Source: a virus. From it: a stretch of 29,644 nucleotides of DNA. The stretch lies in IMG/VR virus record IMGVR_UViG_3300047560_000203, positions 1-29,644 of that record. The stretch is one strand, 5' to 3'. The translations under genes and the position numbers were made by a program. The notes beneath the pieces were generated by a model. That model was not told the DNA's origin, made no database searches, and saw nothing but the letters and a program-made list of their open reading frames with translations. Below are positions 6,050 through 14,444 of the stretch, piece after piece; position 1 is the first letter of the stretch; each line of letters starts with the position of its first letter.

Positions 6050-6260
6050 TCGTCCGCTCCAAATGCCACTGAATATGGGTATCAAGTTTATGCTCAATAC
6101 GATCAACAGCGTCCCGCAAAGACTTCCCCGAGTTCGGGGTCACCTCATGCAGAACCTTGCTCACGCGAGCATCAATCAGCCAGAACAAACCCCCAAACAC
6201 AGCAGTAACGATAGCGATAACTGTTACCGCTTCACCGGGGGTATCCAGCCAGTCAGGCAT
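6042..6260 (-). CDS. small membrane protein with coiled-coil tail, 72 aa
   Basis: One membrane stretch (VTVIAIVTAVFGGLFWLID, residues 12-31) is followed by a charged helix (LRDAVDRIEHKLDTHIQWHL) that could form a coiled coil. The layout resembles DUF2746-type proteins found next to lysis genes in actinobacterial phages. It could be an accessory lysis protein, for example a holin partner. The start ATG overlaps the previous stop by one base (TAATG at 6260). Identification rests on layout and position, not on a specific motif. Confidence 0.65.
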   Translation of the reverse strand: MPDWLDTPGEAVTVIAIVTAVFGGLFWLIDARVSKVLHEVTPNSGKSLRDAVDRIEHKLDTHIQWHLERTNE

Positions 6261-6496
6261 TACGACACCGGACTCACAAACTGATTGGTCACAGGATCGT
6301 ACGTATCTCCCTGACCCGCATACTTCCCTCTCCTACTGCCAGTGAATGATGTATCCAGCCAACGACCCTCAAGGCCAATGCTGTTGCAGAAAGCAGTGAT
6401 GTCGTCATCGTTGTCGTTGCAATACGGAATGACGATGACTTCCTGAACGACATTCTCGTCGTTTACTCGTGCGGCAAGAGCAGTATTTGATGGCAT
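6260..6496 (-). CDS. small tail-fibre-associated protein, 78 aa
   Basis: ATG 6496 follows AGGGA by five bases. The chain has a VQEVIVIPY strand, then WLDTSFTGSRRGKYAGQGDTYD, and ends NQFVSPVS. The pattern W-x-x-TS-x-x-G-x-R-x-x-YAG-x-G-x-x-YD followed by F-x-x-P recurs in small structural proteins beside tail-fibre genes of marine and freshwater phages. It is probably a virion or fibre-assembly protein. It follows the glycine-rich adhesin gene, as expected for a fibre accessory protein. Confidence 0.6.
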   Translation of the reverse strand: MPSNTALAARVNDENVVQEVIVIPYCNDNDDDITAFCNSIGLEGRWLDTSFTGSRRGKYAGQGDTYDPVTNQFVSPVS

Positions 6497-6504
6497 CAGA
6501 TTCC

Positions 6505-7365
6505 CTACGCTGTTCTAACCTTGACAATGACCACACCGGAGCCACCATTAGCGCCGGTATTGTTTCCGCCTCCACCGCCACCGCCCGTGTTAATTGTGCC
6601 CGCCGTGGGAGAGGTAGTCGTAGATCCGTTGCCTCCCCCACCAGTGCCACCAGTTCCGGCAGTGTTGAAGCCGTAACCGCCTCCCCCGCCTCCTCGCGTG
6701 ACGCTGGAGCCAGTAATGGAACTCGCTAGGCCTGCCCCGCCGTTGCCTCCGGTGGTTGATCCAGATCCATTGCCACCAACCGCACCAGCGCCGCCGCCAC
6801 CACCGGCTGCTGTAGTTGATCCACCGGCGCCACCAGCGTTTCCAAGACCGGTAACTCCAGAACCGCCAGCGTATGAACCGCCAGTTCCTCCGCCACCACC
6901 GGACCCACCATTGAGTCCAATGTTGTTATCGCCGCCAATGCCGCCGCCAGTGGCGTAGAAGTTGCCCAGTTTGGATGTGTTTCCAACGCCATAGTAGGAA
7001 GATCCAGAACCGCCCGCCCCCACGGTCACCGTGTAAGTGCCAGCCGCCAGATACAGCGGTCCCTGCCCGGTGCTTTCGCCGTTCAGGTACCCGCCTGCTC
7101 CACCGCCACCCTTAAAGCCGCCCTGTGATCCACCACCAATAATGATGGCTTCAAGAAAACCGCCACGCGACAACGTGATAGTGCCAGATGCGTTAAAGGT
7201 GAAATACGAATACGTCGCTCCATTAGACGTATACGAACCTGTCGCCGATGGGGAAGACACAACAGCCGGAGGGATAAACCCACCGGGAATCAGAGCGTTA
7301 GCAGCACTTGTCTGCTTGATCAGACCAAGTTGCGCCCCAGCGTTAGAGCCAGCCGCAAGAGTCAT
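6505..7365 (-). CDS. glycine-rich adhesin / tail-tip protein, 286 aa
   Basis: ATG 7365 is chosen because it overlaps the previous stop (TGATG). The frame also runs further upstream inside that gene. After an Ala-rich head, a beta region (SYTSNGATYSYFTFNASGTIT) leads into GGFLEAIIIGGG, the entry to a Gly-rich fold. The last two thirds are packed with runs of Gly (up to seven in a row) separated by Ser, Thr, Asn and Ala, and the end SGVVIVKVRTA is a closing beta strand. Such proteins form polyglycine sandwiches at the tips of phage fibres and contact the host receptor (gp38-type adhesins are the model). It is the best candidate for host-range determination here. Confidence 0.8.
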   Translation of the reverse strand: MTLAAGSNAGAQLGLIKQTSAANALIPGGFIPPAVVSSPSATGSYTSNGATYSYFTFNASGTITLSRGGFLEAIIIGGGSQGGFKGGGGAGGYLNGESTGQGPLYLAAGTYTVTVGAGGSGSSYYGVGNTSKLGNFYATGGGIGGDNNIGLNGGSGGGGGTGGSYAGGSGVTGLGNAGGAGGSTTAAGGGGGAGAVGGNGSGSTTGGNGGAGLASSITGSSVTRGGGGGGYGFNTAGTGGTGGGGNGSTTTSPTAGTINTGGGGGGGNNTGANGGSGVVIVKVRTA

Positions 7366-7700
7366 CAGGCAGTCTCCGTGCCAAATGCCGAGAACGACAC
7401 CGTAGACGCCGACGCCGAACACAGCAGATACTTGTTCGTCGCGTCCATCGTCGCGCCAATAGTGAACGTCGCTGAATCATTAGCGGCGACCGTCAGGCCG
7501 TAGTACAGGTAGCCAGCCGCAGCAAACGATGTCGTTGTACTGATGCCAATACGGAACGTGGCCGACGTGGCCGCAGTGTTACACACAACAATCGTGGAAA
7601 CAACAGTTCCAGTTGCCGATGGAACCGTGTAAAGAGTGTCAGCGGTACCGATGGTGCCCGTAGAGGCGATGGCACCAAGGCGCTTAATAGTTGTAGCCAT
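7365..7700 (-). CDS. small beta-rich virion protein, 111 aa
   Basis: ATG 7700 follows GGAGG and overlaps the previous stop. The chain is Thr/Ala/Ser rich with alternating strands: LYTVPSATGTVVSTIVVCN, ATFRIGIS, LTVAANDSATFTIG and a closing VSFSAFGTE. This pattern is common in small structural proteins next to fibre genes of many phages, probably decoration or fibre-base proteins with an immunoglobulin-like fold. No catalytic motif is seen. Confidence 0.65.
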   Translation of the reverse strand: MATTIKRLGAIASTGTIGTADTLYTVPSATGTVVSTIVVCNTAATSATFRIGISTTTSFAAAGYLYYGLTVAANDSATFTIGATMDATNKYLLCSASASTVSFSAFGTETA

Positions 7701-8236
7701 TACATTCCTCCGAGCATAAGAACATCCGAATAAGAAACACCAGTAGCAGAAACAACAGGCTCCCAGTCACCGCTGACATACACGTACATAGCCTGCGTAT
7801 CAGTCTCAAGAATCACCTGATTGGCAGACGGGCTAGCGGGACGGGTACTAGAGGTGCAGACCGTAATAGCCTGCTGCCCAGCAGCGATATGGATATCGCT
7901 CGTATTGACGTGAAGGTTGGCTTCATCGGCATCCGTAGCAGTAGCCACATGCTCAATAACAGCGTTGATCGTGTGCGCTGTGATGGAAGTGTCATCTGCT
8001 GCGCGACCGTTCGTTCCACCAGAGTTGTACACAGCAAGTGTGTTACCGGTACGGGAAACGCAGAGGATCTTCTCCTCGTTGGCCTCGCCACGGTCAATCA
8101 CCACAAAGAACGGACCGATGCTGCCGGTAGGCCAGTTAGTTAGTGACGTACAGGAAATGCTCAGAGCCGATGTGGATGCGGCAAGAGCGGCAGTCAACTG
8201 AGCGGGAGCAGCAGCGCCCTGATATTCACGCCTCAC
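7700..8236 (-). CDS. tail or fibre structural protein, 178 aa
   Basis: GTG 8236 is chosen. It overlaps the previous stop by GTGA and has GGAGGAAG a few bases upstream; a start further upstream would read through the end of the previous gene. A repeat-like beta region (LSISCTSLTNWP, FFVVIDRGEANEEKILCVS) matches a domain seen in actinophage and cyanophage fibres. Next comes a His/Asp-rich link (EANLHVNTSDIH), then VYVSGDWEPV, a short carbohydrate-binding-like or trimer-tip motif. The final GGM residues are encoded by the next gene's ribosome site. A structural role near the baseplate or fibre is inferred. Confidence 0.65.
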   Translation of the reverse strand: MRREYQGAAAPAQLTAALAASTSALSISCTSLTNWPTGSIGPFFVVIDRGEANEEKILCVSRTGNTLAVYNSGGTNGRAADDTSITAHTINAVIEHVATATDADEANLHVNTSDIHIAAGQQAITVCTSSTRPASPSANQVILETDTQAMYVYVSGDWEPVVSATGVSYSDVLMLGGM

Positions 8237-10116
8237 TGGACTTCCTCCACCACTAGAGTAAACATGCCTTCCCAAGACCTGCCATTAATCGACAGTTTCT
8301 CAGGCTGCCACACAAACTTCCGTGCATGAACCTGATAAGACTGCCCAGACTCCTGCAACGAAAAGATTGTACTATTCTCCACCAAACTAATCAGTTCATT
8401 ACATACCGCTAGAGGATCACGGGTATATTTCACCCCATCAATTTCCAGTTCCTCATAGTTCATAATCGGCAGCGTCCAACGGGACGTCCGGCCCTTCACG
8501 GGAATAGCACGCAACTCCCAACGGGTCATGGTGGGGCCAACCGTATGAACTGACGTGTCACGATTCAATCGGTGGCGTGCCTGCGCCCGAGAGAACTGGG
8601 TCCCCGACAGGGAGATATTGCCGGACCTAATCGAATCCGGGATAGAGAAGTTCACTAGTCGGGCATACGAATCAGAGTCATAGGAGATGTCCAACTGGAT
8701 AGACCCCACCAGTGGCAGCCACTTAGCCTGCACATACAGGCCCGTCTTCATATCTTCCACGGAGAACGACAGGGTGCCTTCTGTCAGCCAGCCGCTATTC
8801 ATCAAGTTACTGGTTTCAAACCAGACACCGTTACTGTCGATACTGAATACGCGCTTGTCGCCAAATGTCACGCATGAGCGGACGGTAGCGGCAGGCACCG
8901 TGATAGCGCATATGTCGTTAGCGTAAGCAGGAGTAAGAGCGGTTGTTGTGCTGACGGATAGGTCTAGTCGGCCAAGACCAGCGACCGGTGACTGCGGGAA
9001 ATAGTTGTCTGTCCCGTTGTAGTAGCCGTTCATGCTAGATAGGCCGTACCACACAAACCGATCCTGCCCCTCAAAGCAACGGACGGGTTCAGCGGTAGGG
9101 ATGATTGGGCCAAGCGTTAGATCACCGTTAGCGTTGTTCTCTGTAGCGACACGAATGCCCTTATTAGTGCCAATAAGTACATAGCCAAGGTACGAGTCAA
9201 TGCAGTAACCGATCTCGCCGTCAGGCAGAGTGGCTGCAACAATCGCCGGAGCAAGACCGGTGCCATCACTTTTGATACCAACACGATGGACAACCCAGTG
9301 ATCCTGCGCGCCACCCAGAACGTAGATGCACGAGTTACCGGGAGCAGCGGACTCCCAGCGGAACGTTGACACGGGATGCGTGTAGATGAGGTTCGATGAC
9401 GACCCAGTAATGTCGTACAACTTGTTCTCTTGCCCGATGAGAAGATAGTCCTTCTCCCATGCAATAAAGTTAGCGTTCGTAAACGTGCCAGCGCGAACAG
9501 TGGGGCTGGACCCCGGACCATTAACCGTATACACGCGGTAGTTGCTCAGAAGCGCAGTAACCGTCTGCCCCATGTTGGCAATATCCACAACAGTATTGCC
9601 GCTGTTAATGACCGTAGAACCATGGAGTGACACTGACCCCGTACTAAGCGAGTCATACCAGTAAACAGTCTCGCCATTAATCACGGCAAGATATTCACCA
9701 TAGGTAGTAAGCCACGTCTTACCCGAGAGCGATTCCGTGTTGTACAGGCGTTCAGTAGCAGGCAGCAGGTTTATCTGCCAACGGTTCCACGGATCAATAC
9801 CAAACGAATCGTTATACCGGTACTGCAACGCATCATCACGATCCAGATTCGACTGTCCCGCACCCAGATGCCACGACTGCTCCTGCCAACGCCACACATC
9901 CTGCGGCAGCAGAAGAACGTCACGGTTGTCCGTCGTATTGCGCTGCTGCACCACCTCAAACGACTCACGGCGAAATTCGCCGCTCGCGTTATCCATCAGA
10001 TACGGCACACCGTTAATACCGATAACGGACGGGGAGAACGATGAGGGCAGGCTGGAGTTAGTCGAACCGCCAAGATACGGTTCGCTGAAAGTGTCAGTGA
10101 TCTCCAAGTTAGCCAA
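8233..10116 (-). CDS. large tail protein, possible nozzle / tubular protein B-like, 627 aa
   Basis: The start is TTG 10116 directly after the adaptor gene's stop, with GGAG seven to eight bases upstream. The chain is dominated by beta strands with repeated Trp/Tyr/Gly/Asp blocks (WLTTYGEYLAVINGETVYWYD, then YRVYTVNGPG, YVLGGAQDHWVVHRVG and VLIGTNKGIRVAT), the rhythm of a beta-propeller. Size, fold type and position directly after an adaptor-like gene fit the nozzle proteins of short-tailed phages, but no specific family signature is certain. It could also be a tail-spike or hub. The C-terminal 130 residues look like a separate domain. Confidence 0.55.
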   Translation of the reverse strand: MANLEITDTFSEPYLGGSTNSSLPSSFSPSVIGINGVPYLMDNASGEFRRESFEVVQQRNTTDNRDVLLLPQDVWRWQEQSWHLGAGQSNLDRDDALQYRYNDSFGIDPWNRWQINLLPATERLYNTESLSGKTWLTTYGEYLAVINGETVYWYDSLSTGSVSLHGSTVINSGNTVVDIANMGQTVTALLSNYRVYTVNGPGSSPTVRAGTFTNANFIAWEKDYLLIGQENKLYDITGSSSNLIYTHPVSTFRWESAAPGNSCIYVLGGAQDHWVVHRVGIKSDGTGLAPAIVAATLPDGEIGYCIDSYLGYVLIGTNKGIRVATENNANGDLTLGPIIPTAEPVRCFEGQDRFVWYGLSSMNGYYNGTDNYFPQSPVAGLGRLDLSVSTTTALTPAYANDICAITVPAATVRSCVTFGDKRVFSIDSNGVWFETSNLMNSGWLTEGTLSFSVEDMKTGLYVQAKWLPLVGSIQLDISYDSDSYARLVNFSIPDSIRSGNISLSGTQFSRAQARHRLNRDTSVHTVGPTMTRWELRAIPVKGRTSRWTLPIMNYEELEIDGVKYTRDPLAVCNELISLVENSTIFSLQESGQSYQVHARKFVWQPEKLSINGRSWEGMFTLVVEEVQ

Positions 10117-11007
10117 CTACAGGCTCCTGACAATCGGCACACGCTGAATCAGGCGAGCGGCCTCTTCCCAAATACGCATCTGGTGATCCTTCTCAATACG
10201 AGAAGCGATCGACATGTTCGCCCCAGCAGACACCTCACCAGCGCGGCGAGCGTCACCCTGCTGCTGCACCTGATTACGACGAGACTCCGTAGTCCGCAAC
10301 AGTGTCCCAAGACAGCCAAGGGTGGGGATATCCACCATTGTTGCTGCCAGACCGCACACCTCATTCACGTTGTCGTCAAGATCCTCGGCCTGATGGAACA
10401 CAGCCTTGTAAATAAACTGGATATCCGTACCGCTAGGGATATTGCGGAGCAAGCGCACCTGTGAGCCTGAGAACGTGTCGTTCAACTGGATGCGGTAAGA
10501 CTTCTCAGGGATGTCAATCCACACGTCGGTGGTTCCGGGCATCCGGTAGCGAACACGCAGCAGACCAACCATGTCAAACGCTGACTCAGGAATCGTGTAC
10601 GTCTGGTACGTGGGGTCCACGGGAACAGTCCACGAGGCGATCTGGTACAGGCCATGTTCCGGCGTGGACAGGCGCAGGATCTCCTGATTCATTGTCTCAA
10701 ACATGAACCAGTCAGTTACTCGCGGCTTGATAAGCACAAAGTCGCCCACGCTAACAGGGCGCAGCGGGGAATGGTCAAAGCCGGGGATGACCTGCACGGT
10801 ATTAGCGGCAGTGTCGATGGAGCGGACGTACCAAACGTTCAGGCCGGAGGACAGGCTCATTCCCGTGGTAATGCCGGATACATCCATGTCCATCTTGATG
10901 GAGGTCGCACCAGCCGGTGCAGCCTCAGCCACCAGATTGATCTGGTCATGCAGGCTCCCATAGGCCATACGGCGAGTGTCAGCGATTAGATCGCGCATCG
11001 TTGTCAT
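10117..11007 (-). CDS. head-tail adaptor / tubular protein A-like, 296 aa
   Basis: ATG 11007 overlaps the previous stop by ATGA. An N-terminal helix (MRDLIADTRRMAYG) is followed by a beta-rich middle (TSIKMDMDVSGI, NTVQVIPGFD, VGDFVLIKP). The end is a long helical region (RNQVQQQGDARRAGEVSAGAN, then IEKDHQMRIWEEAARLIQRVP). A helical bundle around a beta domain, with the R-x-G-x-A-x-RR-x-E pattern, is typical of adaptor-like proteins in actinophages and cyanophages that join the portal to the tail. It precedes the large tail gene, as in short-tailed phages. Assignment is by layout and position. Confidence 0.55.
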   Translation of the reverse strand: MTTMRDLIADTRRMAYGSLHDQINLVAEAAPAGATSIKMDMDVSGITTGMSLSSGLNVWYVRSIDTAANTVQVIPGFDHSPLRPVSVGDFVLIKPRVTDWFMFETMNQEILRLSTPEHGLYQIASWTVPVDPTYQTYTIPESAFDMVGLLRVRYRMPGTTDVWIDIPEKSYRIQLNDTFSGSQVRLLRNIPSGTDIQFIYKAVFHQAEDLDDNVNEVCGLAATMVDIPTLGCLGTLLRTTESRRNQVQQQGDARRAGEVSAGANMSIASRIEKDHQMRIWEEAARLIQRVPIVRSL

Positions 11008-12050
11008 GCTGCCGCCTCTTCGTAAAACTTCAGATTACGATGGATTCTATCGTCATAAGGAGACAACTTAAGTGCCTCCATGCCGTGGAACGCTGCCTCA
11101 TGGAAGTAGCCCAGACGGTATGCCGCTATAGCCGCAAGATCATGCGGAAGCGAGCCCCACGCAAAAGCCTCAGTCAAATACTCCAGCGGGCGCTCCTTCA
11201 CAGACAGCGCCTTGACCGCTGCCGCCAGACAGGACTCCCAGTCCTCCTTATCGTGAGCAAACTGGGCGATCTCAATCCATGCCTCGCGTCTGTCCGGGCA
11301 CTCCGTCACAGCGTCATACAGCCACTTAGAATCGCCAGTGATCTTCCACAGGTAGCGCATGGATGCGGCCCGCTCAGGCTTCCATGTAGCCTTCCTCAAT
11401 CCCAGATGGCGGCGGAACTCCACCGCTGCCTCATCCATGCGGCCCGCAAAGAAATACTCGCGCGCCAGATAGTGCGCGTTCCGGTCATCCTCCGGGTCCT
11501 CCAGCACAGCCAGTTCCAGCAGCGGAAGATACTGCGACCGGGACTTAGACGGGTCAGGATGATGATGGATCTCCAGCCCATACCAGCCCTGCACTTCATC
11601 CTTAGTCGGGGTCAGTACCTCATGGACCGGGTGCTTCCACTCATACCCCCAGCGGGAATGGATCTTATCCCCGCCATACACAAGACCGGGTTTGCCACCA
11701 ACCTCCCACGACCATGTGTACTTATAGCGGGGCCGGGTCACACCATCCGCGTAAGCGGCCTCAAGATGCTCACGCCAACCCTCAACTAGAACTTCATCCA
11801 TATCCAAAGCAACACACAGGTCCACGTCGCTAGGGATCATTTCAAGAGCCATGTTGCGGGCGGCATCAAACCGCCAAGGGTTGAACTCCCAGCGGCGCAC
11901 ATCAATCCCAAGATCACGGGCCAGCGTCACCGTGTCATCCGTGGAACCCGTATCAAGAATGTGCAGGCTGTCTGCTTCCTTAGCGGACTCAAACCAACGC
12001 TGCACAAACCGTGCCTCGTTCTTAGCGATGGTGTAGACGGCGATCTTCAC
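11004..12050 (-). CDS. GT2 family glycosyltransferase with C-terminal helical repeats, 348 aa
   Basis: GTG 12050 overlaps the collagen-like gene's stop by GTGA. The GT-A fold opens [19 protein letters not shown] with the family 2 pattern K-N-E. Then come LDTGSTDDT (32-40) and the metal-binding DxD motif in ALDMDE (81-86). HPVHE and YGLEIHHHP follow, as in SunS- and LgtF-like members. The remaining 150 residues look like TPR repeats ([60 protein letters not shown]), which usually hold the protein acceptor. Such an enzyme transfers a sugar from UDP- or GDP-sugar to a protein. Its position within the fibre genes makes the fibre the likely substrate. Confidence 0.85.
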   Translation of the reverse strand: MKIAVYTIAKNEARFVQRWFESAKEADSLHILDTGSTDDTVTLARDLGIDVRRWEFNPWRFDAARNMALEMIPSDVDLCVALDMDEVLVEGWREHLEAAYADGVTRPRYKYTWSWEVGGKPGLVYGGDKIHSRWGYEWKHPVHEVLTPTKDEVQGWYGLEIHHHPDPSKSRSQYLPLLELAVLEDPEDDRNAHYLAREYFFAGRMDEAAVEFRRHLGLRKATWKPERAASMRYLWKITGDSKWLYDAVTECPDRREAWIEIAQFAHDKEDWESCLAAAVKALSVKERPLEYLTEAFAWGSLPHDLAAIAAYRLGYFHEAAFHGMEALKLSPYDDRIHRNLKFYEEAAA

Positions 12051-13351
12051 ATGCCCCCCATAAGAATACTTATGGTGATGGGATCAGAAGATGCCGCTCC
12101 AGCAGGTCCCGTTGGTCCAGTCGCCCCAGTAGGTCCGGTAACTGTTGACGCGGCTCCCGTAGCACCCGTAGGCCCGGTAGGTCCCGTGGGACCAGTTGCT
12201 CCATTAGTTCCGTTAGAACCAGCAGGACCCGTAGGACCAAGTGCACCCTGCGGGCCAGTAGGACCGGTAGCCCCGTCAACACCGGGAGTGCCCTGCGGAC
12301 CCGTAGCACCAGTCGGGCCAGTAACCGTGGAAGCAGCACCCGTAGGGCCAGTGGGTCCCTGAGCGCCAGTAGCGCCCGCTGCACCAGCCGCACCCGTAGG
12401 ACCGGTGGGACCAGTAGCGCCATCAGCACCGATATAACCCGGCGCCCCGGTAGGACCAGTGGGACCGGTAGGGCCGGTCACGTTGGATGCAAGTCCCTGC
12501 GCACCGGTGGGTCCGGTAGGGCCAGTAGCACCATCTAAGCCACTAGCACCGGTAGGACCAGTGTTGCCTTGAATACCCTGAATGCCCTGAGCGCCAGTCG
12601 GTCCCTGTGCTCCCGTTGGTCCCGTAGCACCCGTGGGACCGGTCGCTCCCGTAGGGCCAGTGACCGTTGACGCTGCACCCGTGGGACCAGTAGGACCGAC
12701 AGCGCCCACCGCACCCGACAGGTTCACTTCCCACAGCGAGTAAGTGCCACTGCCTTCCTTCTCGGTTACGTGGGCGACGACAGCGCCAGTAGCAACGTTG
12801 TAGGTGTCGATCTCGGCGTGCATATGGTTGGCGTAGTCATATGACACAAGGATTGTCTGGTTCGTGCTGTATGACAGGCCAGCGGGAATAGTGAAGTTGA
12901 TTGTTCCGCTGGAAACGATAGCCATCGTGGTTGTAGAAGTCGTCTGGTAATGGTCACCCTGAGGACCCGTAGGCCCAGTCGGGCCAGTAACAGAATTACC
13001 CTGCGGACCCGTAGGGCCAGTTGGCCCGGTTGGACCCTGTACACCCTGATACCCCTGCGCACCCGTGGGACCCTGCGCGCCCGTAGCGCCAATAGGACCC
13101 TGCGCCCCAGTCGGACCAGTCGGACCCTCCACACCTTGAGCGCCCGTAGGGCCAGTCACATTAGACGCAGCACCCGTCGCCCCGGTTGCACCCGTTGGAC
13201 CAGTAGCACCAGTCGGGCCAGTCGGTCCAGCCGGAATGTTCCCCACCGCAGAATTGAGCGTATTAATAGCCTCAATAACAAGATTAATATCCCCCGCCGG
13301 GGCACCATCACCGGGGGTCTTATTAGGCTGCGGCAGAGTCAGACTCGGCAT
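12047..13351 (-). CDS. collagen-like tail fibre protein, 434 aa
   Basis: ATG 13351 follows AAGGA. Residues 1-40 are a non-collagen head ([20 protein letters not shown]), probably the attachment helix. Residues 41-132 and 218-420 are Gly-X-Y repeats, mostly Gly-Pro-Thr (about 36 GPT triplets), Gly-Ala-Thr and Gly-Ala-Gln. The repeat is broken at several places by short SNVTG or STVTG interruptions. Between the two blocks lies a beta domain (133-217, with [17 protein letters not shown] and [15 protein letters not shown]). The end is [14 protein letters not shown]. Such chains form a triple helix, giving a thin trimeric fibre. There is no prolyl hydroxylase near, so stability would come from Pro, Thr and perhaps glycosylation. 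Confidence 0.9.
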   Translation of the reverse strand: MPSLTLPQPNKTPGDGAPAGDINLVIEAINTLNSAVGNIPAGPTGPTGATGPTGATGATGAASNVTGPTGAQGVEGPTGPTGAQGPIGATGAQGPTGAQGYQGVQGPTGPTGPTGPQGNSVTGPTGPTGPQGDHYQTTSTTTMAIVSSGTINFTIPAGLSYSTNQTILVSYDYANHMHAEIDTYNVATGAVVAHVTEKEGSGTYSLWEVNLSGAVGAVGPTGPTGAASTVTGPTGATGPTGATGPTGAQGPTGAQGIQGIQGNTGPTGASGLDGATGPTGPTGAQGLASNVTGPTGPTGPTGAPGYIGADGATGPTGPTGAAGAAGATGAQGPTGPTGAASTVTGPTGATGPQGTPGVDGATGPTGPQGALGPTGPAGSNGTNGATGPTGPTGPTGATGAASTVTGPTGATGPTGPAGAASSDPITISILMGGM

Positions 13352-13359
13352 ATCAATCC

Positions 13360-13692
13360 TTAGTTGTACGGCGAATCGTACTGCTCGTCATAAACGTTAT
13401 CAGTATAAACCGTTCGCCACGTATAACCCGCTGCCGTTAATGCCTCATAATCAAACGACCCAATATCCGTGCGGAAATCCGTTCCACCAAGAATATAAGT
13501 GTGAACGTCAGGGTCCTTAATATCTGACAGCACAAAAGTCTGCTGCTCCACAACAGTCCCATTGTTGTAAATCAGAATACTGTTTTGCGCTGGCGGCATA
13601 AGGAAAAACTGCCAGAGCGGAGAAATCCCCGGACCCGTTACTACACGCGGCCCGTATGTTCCCCGCCCTAGCAGTTGCTCCTGAGTAGCCAT
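13360..13692 (-). CDS. hypothetical structural protein, 110 aa
   Basis: The start is ATG 13692 (TGATG with the previous gene). The chain begins [18 protein letters not shown], then has [20 protein letters not shown], a Pro/Asp loop ([12 protein letters not shown]) and aromatic blocks ([21 protein letters not shown]). No family is recognised. It is rich in strands and Tyr and lies between capsid-accessory genes and the collagen-like fibre, so a virion role (for example fibre base) is likely. Confidence 0.55.
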   Translation of the reverse strand: MATQEQLLGRGTYGPRVVTGPGISPLWQFFLMPPAQNSILIYNNGTVVEQQTFVLSDIKDPDVHTYILGGTDFRTDIGSFDYEALTAAGYTWRTVYTDNVYDEQYDSPYN

Positions 13693-13838
13693 CAGTAACC
13701 CTTGGCATCCTCATAATTACCGGGACGCGTAGGAGAAGCAGGAACAATCACAGTCTGTCCACTGCCACCATTAGAACCCGGGTGCATCACATGGTTCTTC
13801 ATATCATTCGGGGTGGAACATCCACACTTCATGCACAT
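13692..13838 (-). CDS. small Cys-containing protein, 48 aa
   Basis: The start ATG 13838 is chosen, one base after the previous stop. The earlier ATG in the frame lies within the previous gene. The chain starts MCMKCGCSTPNDM, which offers three Cys within six residues, followed by HVMHP and a flexible Gly/Ser/Pro stretch (SNGGSGQTVIVPASPTRPG). It could bind zinc at the N-terminus. No family is recognised. It is part of the series of small genes downstream of the capsid gene. Confidence 0.55.
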   Translation of the reverse strand: MCMKCGCSTPNDMKNHVMHPGSNGGSGQTVIVPASPTRPGNYEDAKGY

Positions 13839-13839
13839 A

Positions 13840-14106
13840 TCAGCAATCCCATGCTCGTAGTGACTTATTAATACGACTGTTTGGATCACGTGCCGTCTTA
13901 GCAGAAGTATTCTTAGCCTTCATGCCCTCCATGCGAGCGCAAAAAGACTTACGGCGAGCAGCAGCCTTAGGAGACTTAGCGGCCTCCGACTTCTTCACTG
14001 GTGGCTTCAGATTCATACCCTGCGCCTTAGCAGAAGCACGACCCTTAGCGTTCAAACCACCATTAGGGTTCTTACCCTCTTTACGCTGCCATGCAGGAGA
14101 AGCCAT
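13840..14106 (-). CDS. DUF6321-like Lys-rich protein, 88 aa
   Basis: ATG 14106 overlaps the previous TAA (TAATG). The start MASPAWQRKEGKNPNGGLNA then KGRASAKAQGMNLKPP and RRKSFCARMEGMK match the pattern SPAWQRKEGKN-x-x-GGL-x-x-KGR and SFCARM-x-GM seen in a small conserved family of marine and freshwater phages (DUF6321 by recall). The chain is strongly basic in the middle, with the end SLRAWDC. Family role unknown. It is probably packed with DNA or sits on the shell, to judge from its charge and its place after the capsid gene. Confidence 0.75.
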   Translation of the reverse strand: MASPAWQRKEGKNPNGGLNAKGRASAKAQGMNLKPPVKKSEAAKSPKAAARRKSFCARMEGMKAKNTSAKTARDPNSRINKSLRAWDC

Positions 14107-14243
14107 TACTTCTTCTTCTTAAGTTCCGCACGCTTCTTAGCAGGAGACTCGCCCTTCTCATGTTTAGCCATTGCAGCCTTAGAAGCGTAACGCTCGCCAG
14201 TCTTCTTCTCATTAACACCCTTAGCGGGCTTCATCATTGCCAT
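14106..14243 (-). CDS. very small Lys-rich protein, 45 aa
   Basis: A short frame fills an apparent gap. ATG 14243 overlaps the previous stop (TAATG) and TAA overlaps the next ATG (TAATG). About a third of the residues are Lys or Arg (KPAKGVNEKKTGERYASKAA), and the end is ELKKKK. No hydrophobic core is evident, so it is probably disordered and binds nucleic acid or the inner shell. Fits the series of three coupled basic proteins. Confidence 0.7.
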   Translation of the reverse strand: MAMMKPAKGVNEKKTGERYASKAAMAKHEKGESPAKKRAELKKKK

Positions 14244-14419
14244 TACTTGCCCTTCTTCACACCCGAAACACGCTTAAGACGCGGGTTAGCCTTTACGGCA
14301 GCCTTACTAGCCTTACGCGCACCAGAAGCAAGGATCGCTCCTGCTCGCTCCATGCTGACACCCTGCTTAGACGCGATTCGCTTCTGCACTGCCTTAAAAC
14401 CGGGATGAGCCTTAGCCAT
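14243..14419 (-). CDS. small Lys-rich protein, 58 aa
   Basis: ATG 14419 is preceded by GGAG seven bases upstream, the first ribosome site after the capsid hairpin. The chain reads MAKAHPGFKAVQKRIASKQG, then VSMERAGAILASGARKASKA and NPRLKRVSGVKKGK. The pattern MAKAHPGF, ERAGAILA and NPRLK recurs in a small conserved phage family seen next to DUF6321-like genes. Basic and probably helical; it may bind DNA, or the capsid's inner face. It starts the run of TAATG-coupled genes. Confidence 0.7.
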   Translation of the reverse strand: MAKAHPGFKAVQKRIASKQGVSMERAGAILASGARKASKAAVKANPRLKRVSGVKKGK

Positions 14420-14444
14420 GTCTAACTCCTAGACAAGAAGGGAT

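Noticed and set aside
6505-8236. Diversity-generating retroelement acting on the adhesin
   Set aside because: No reverse transcriptase gene or template repeat is visible in the window.
11001-11789. + strand frame of 262 residues opposite the GT2 gene
   Set aside because: Shadow of a clear GT2 enzyme on the other strand, with no family motif of its own.
12047-13351. Dense short DNA repeats resembling a minisatellite or CRISPR
   Set aside because: The repeats follow a nine-base Gly-Pro-Thr codon rhythm in frame and vary at third positions, so they are explained by the collagen-like protein. There are no constant repeats with unique spacers.
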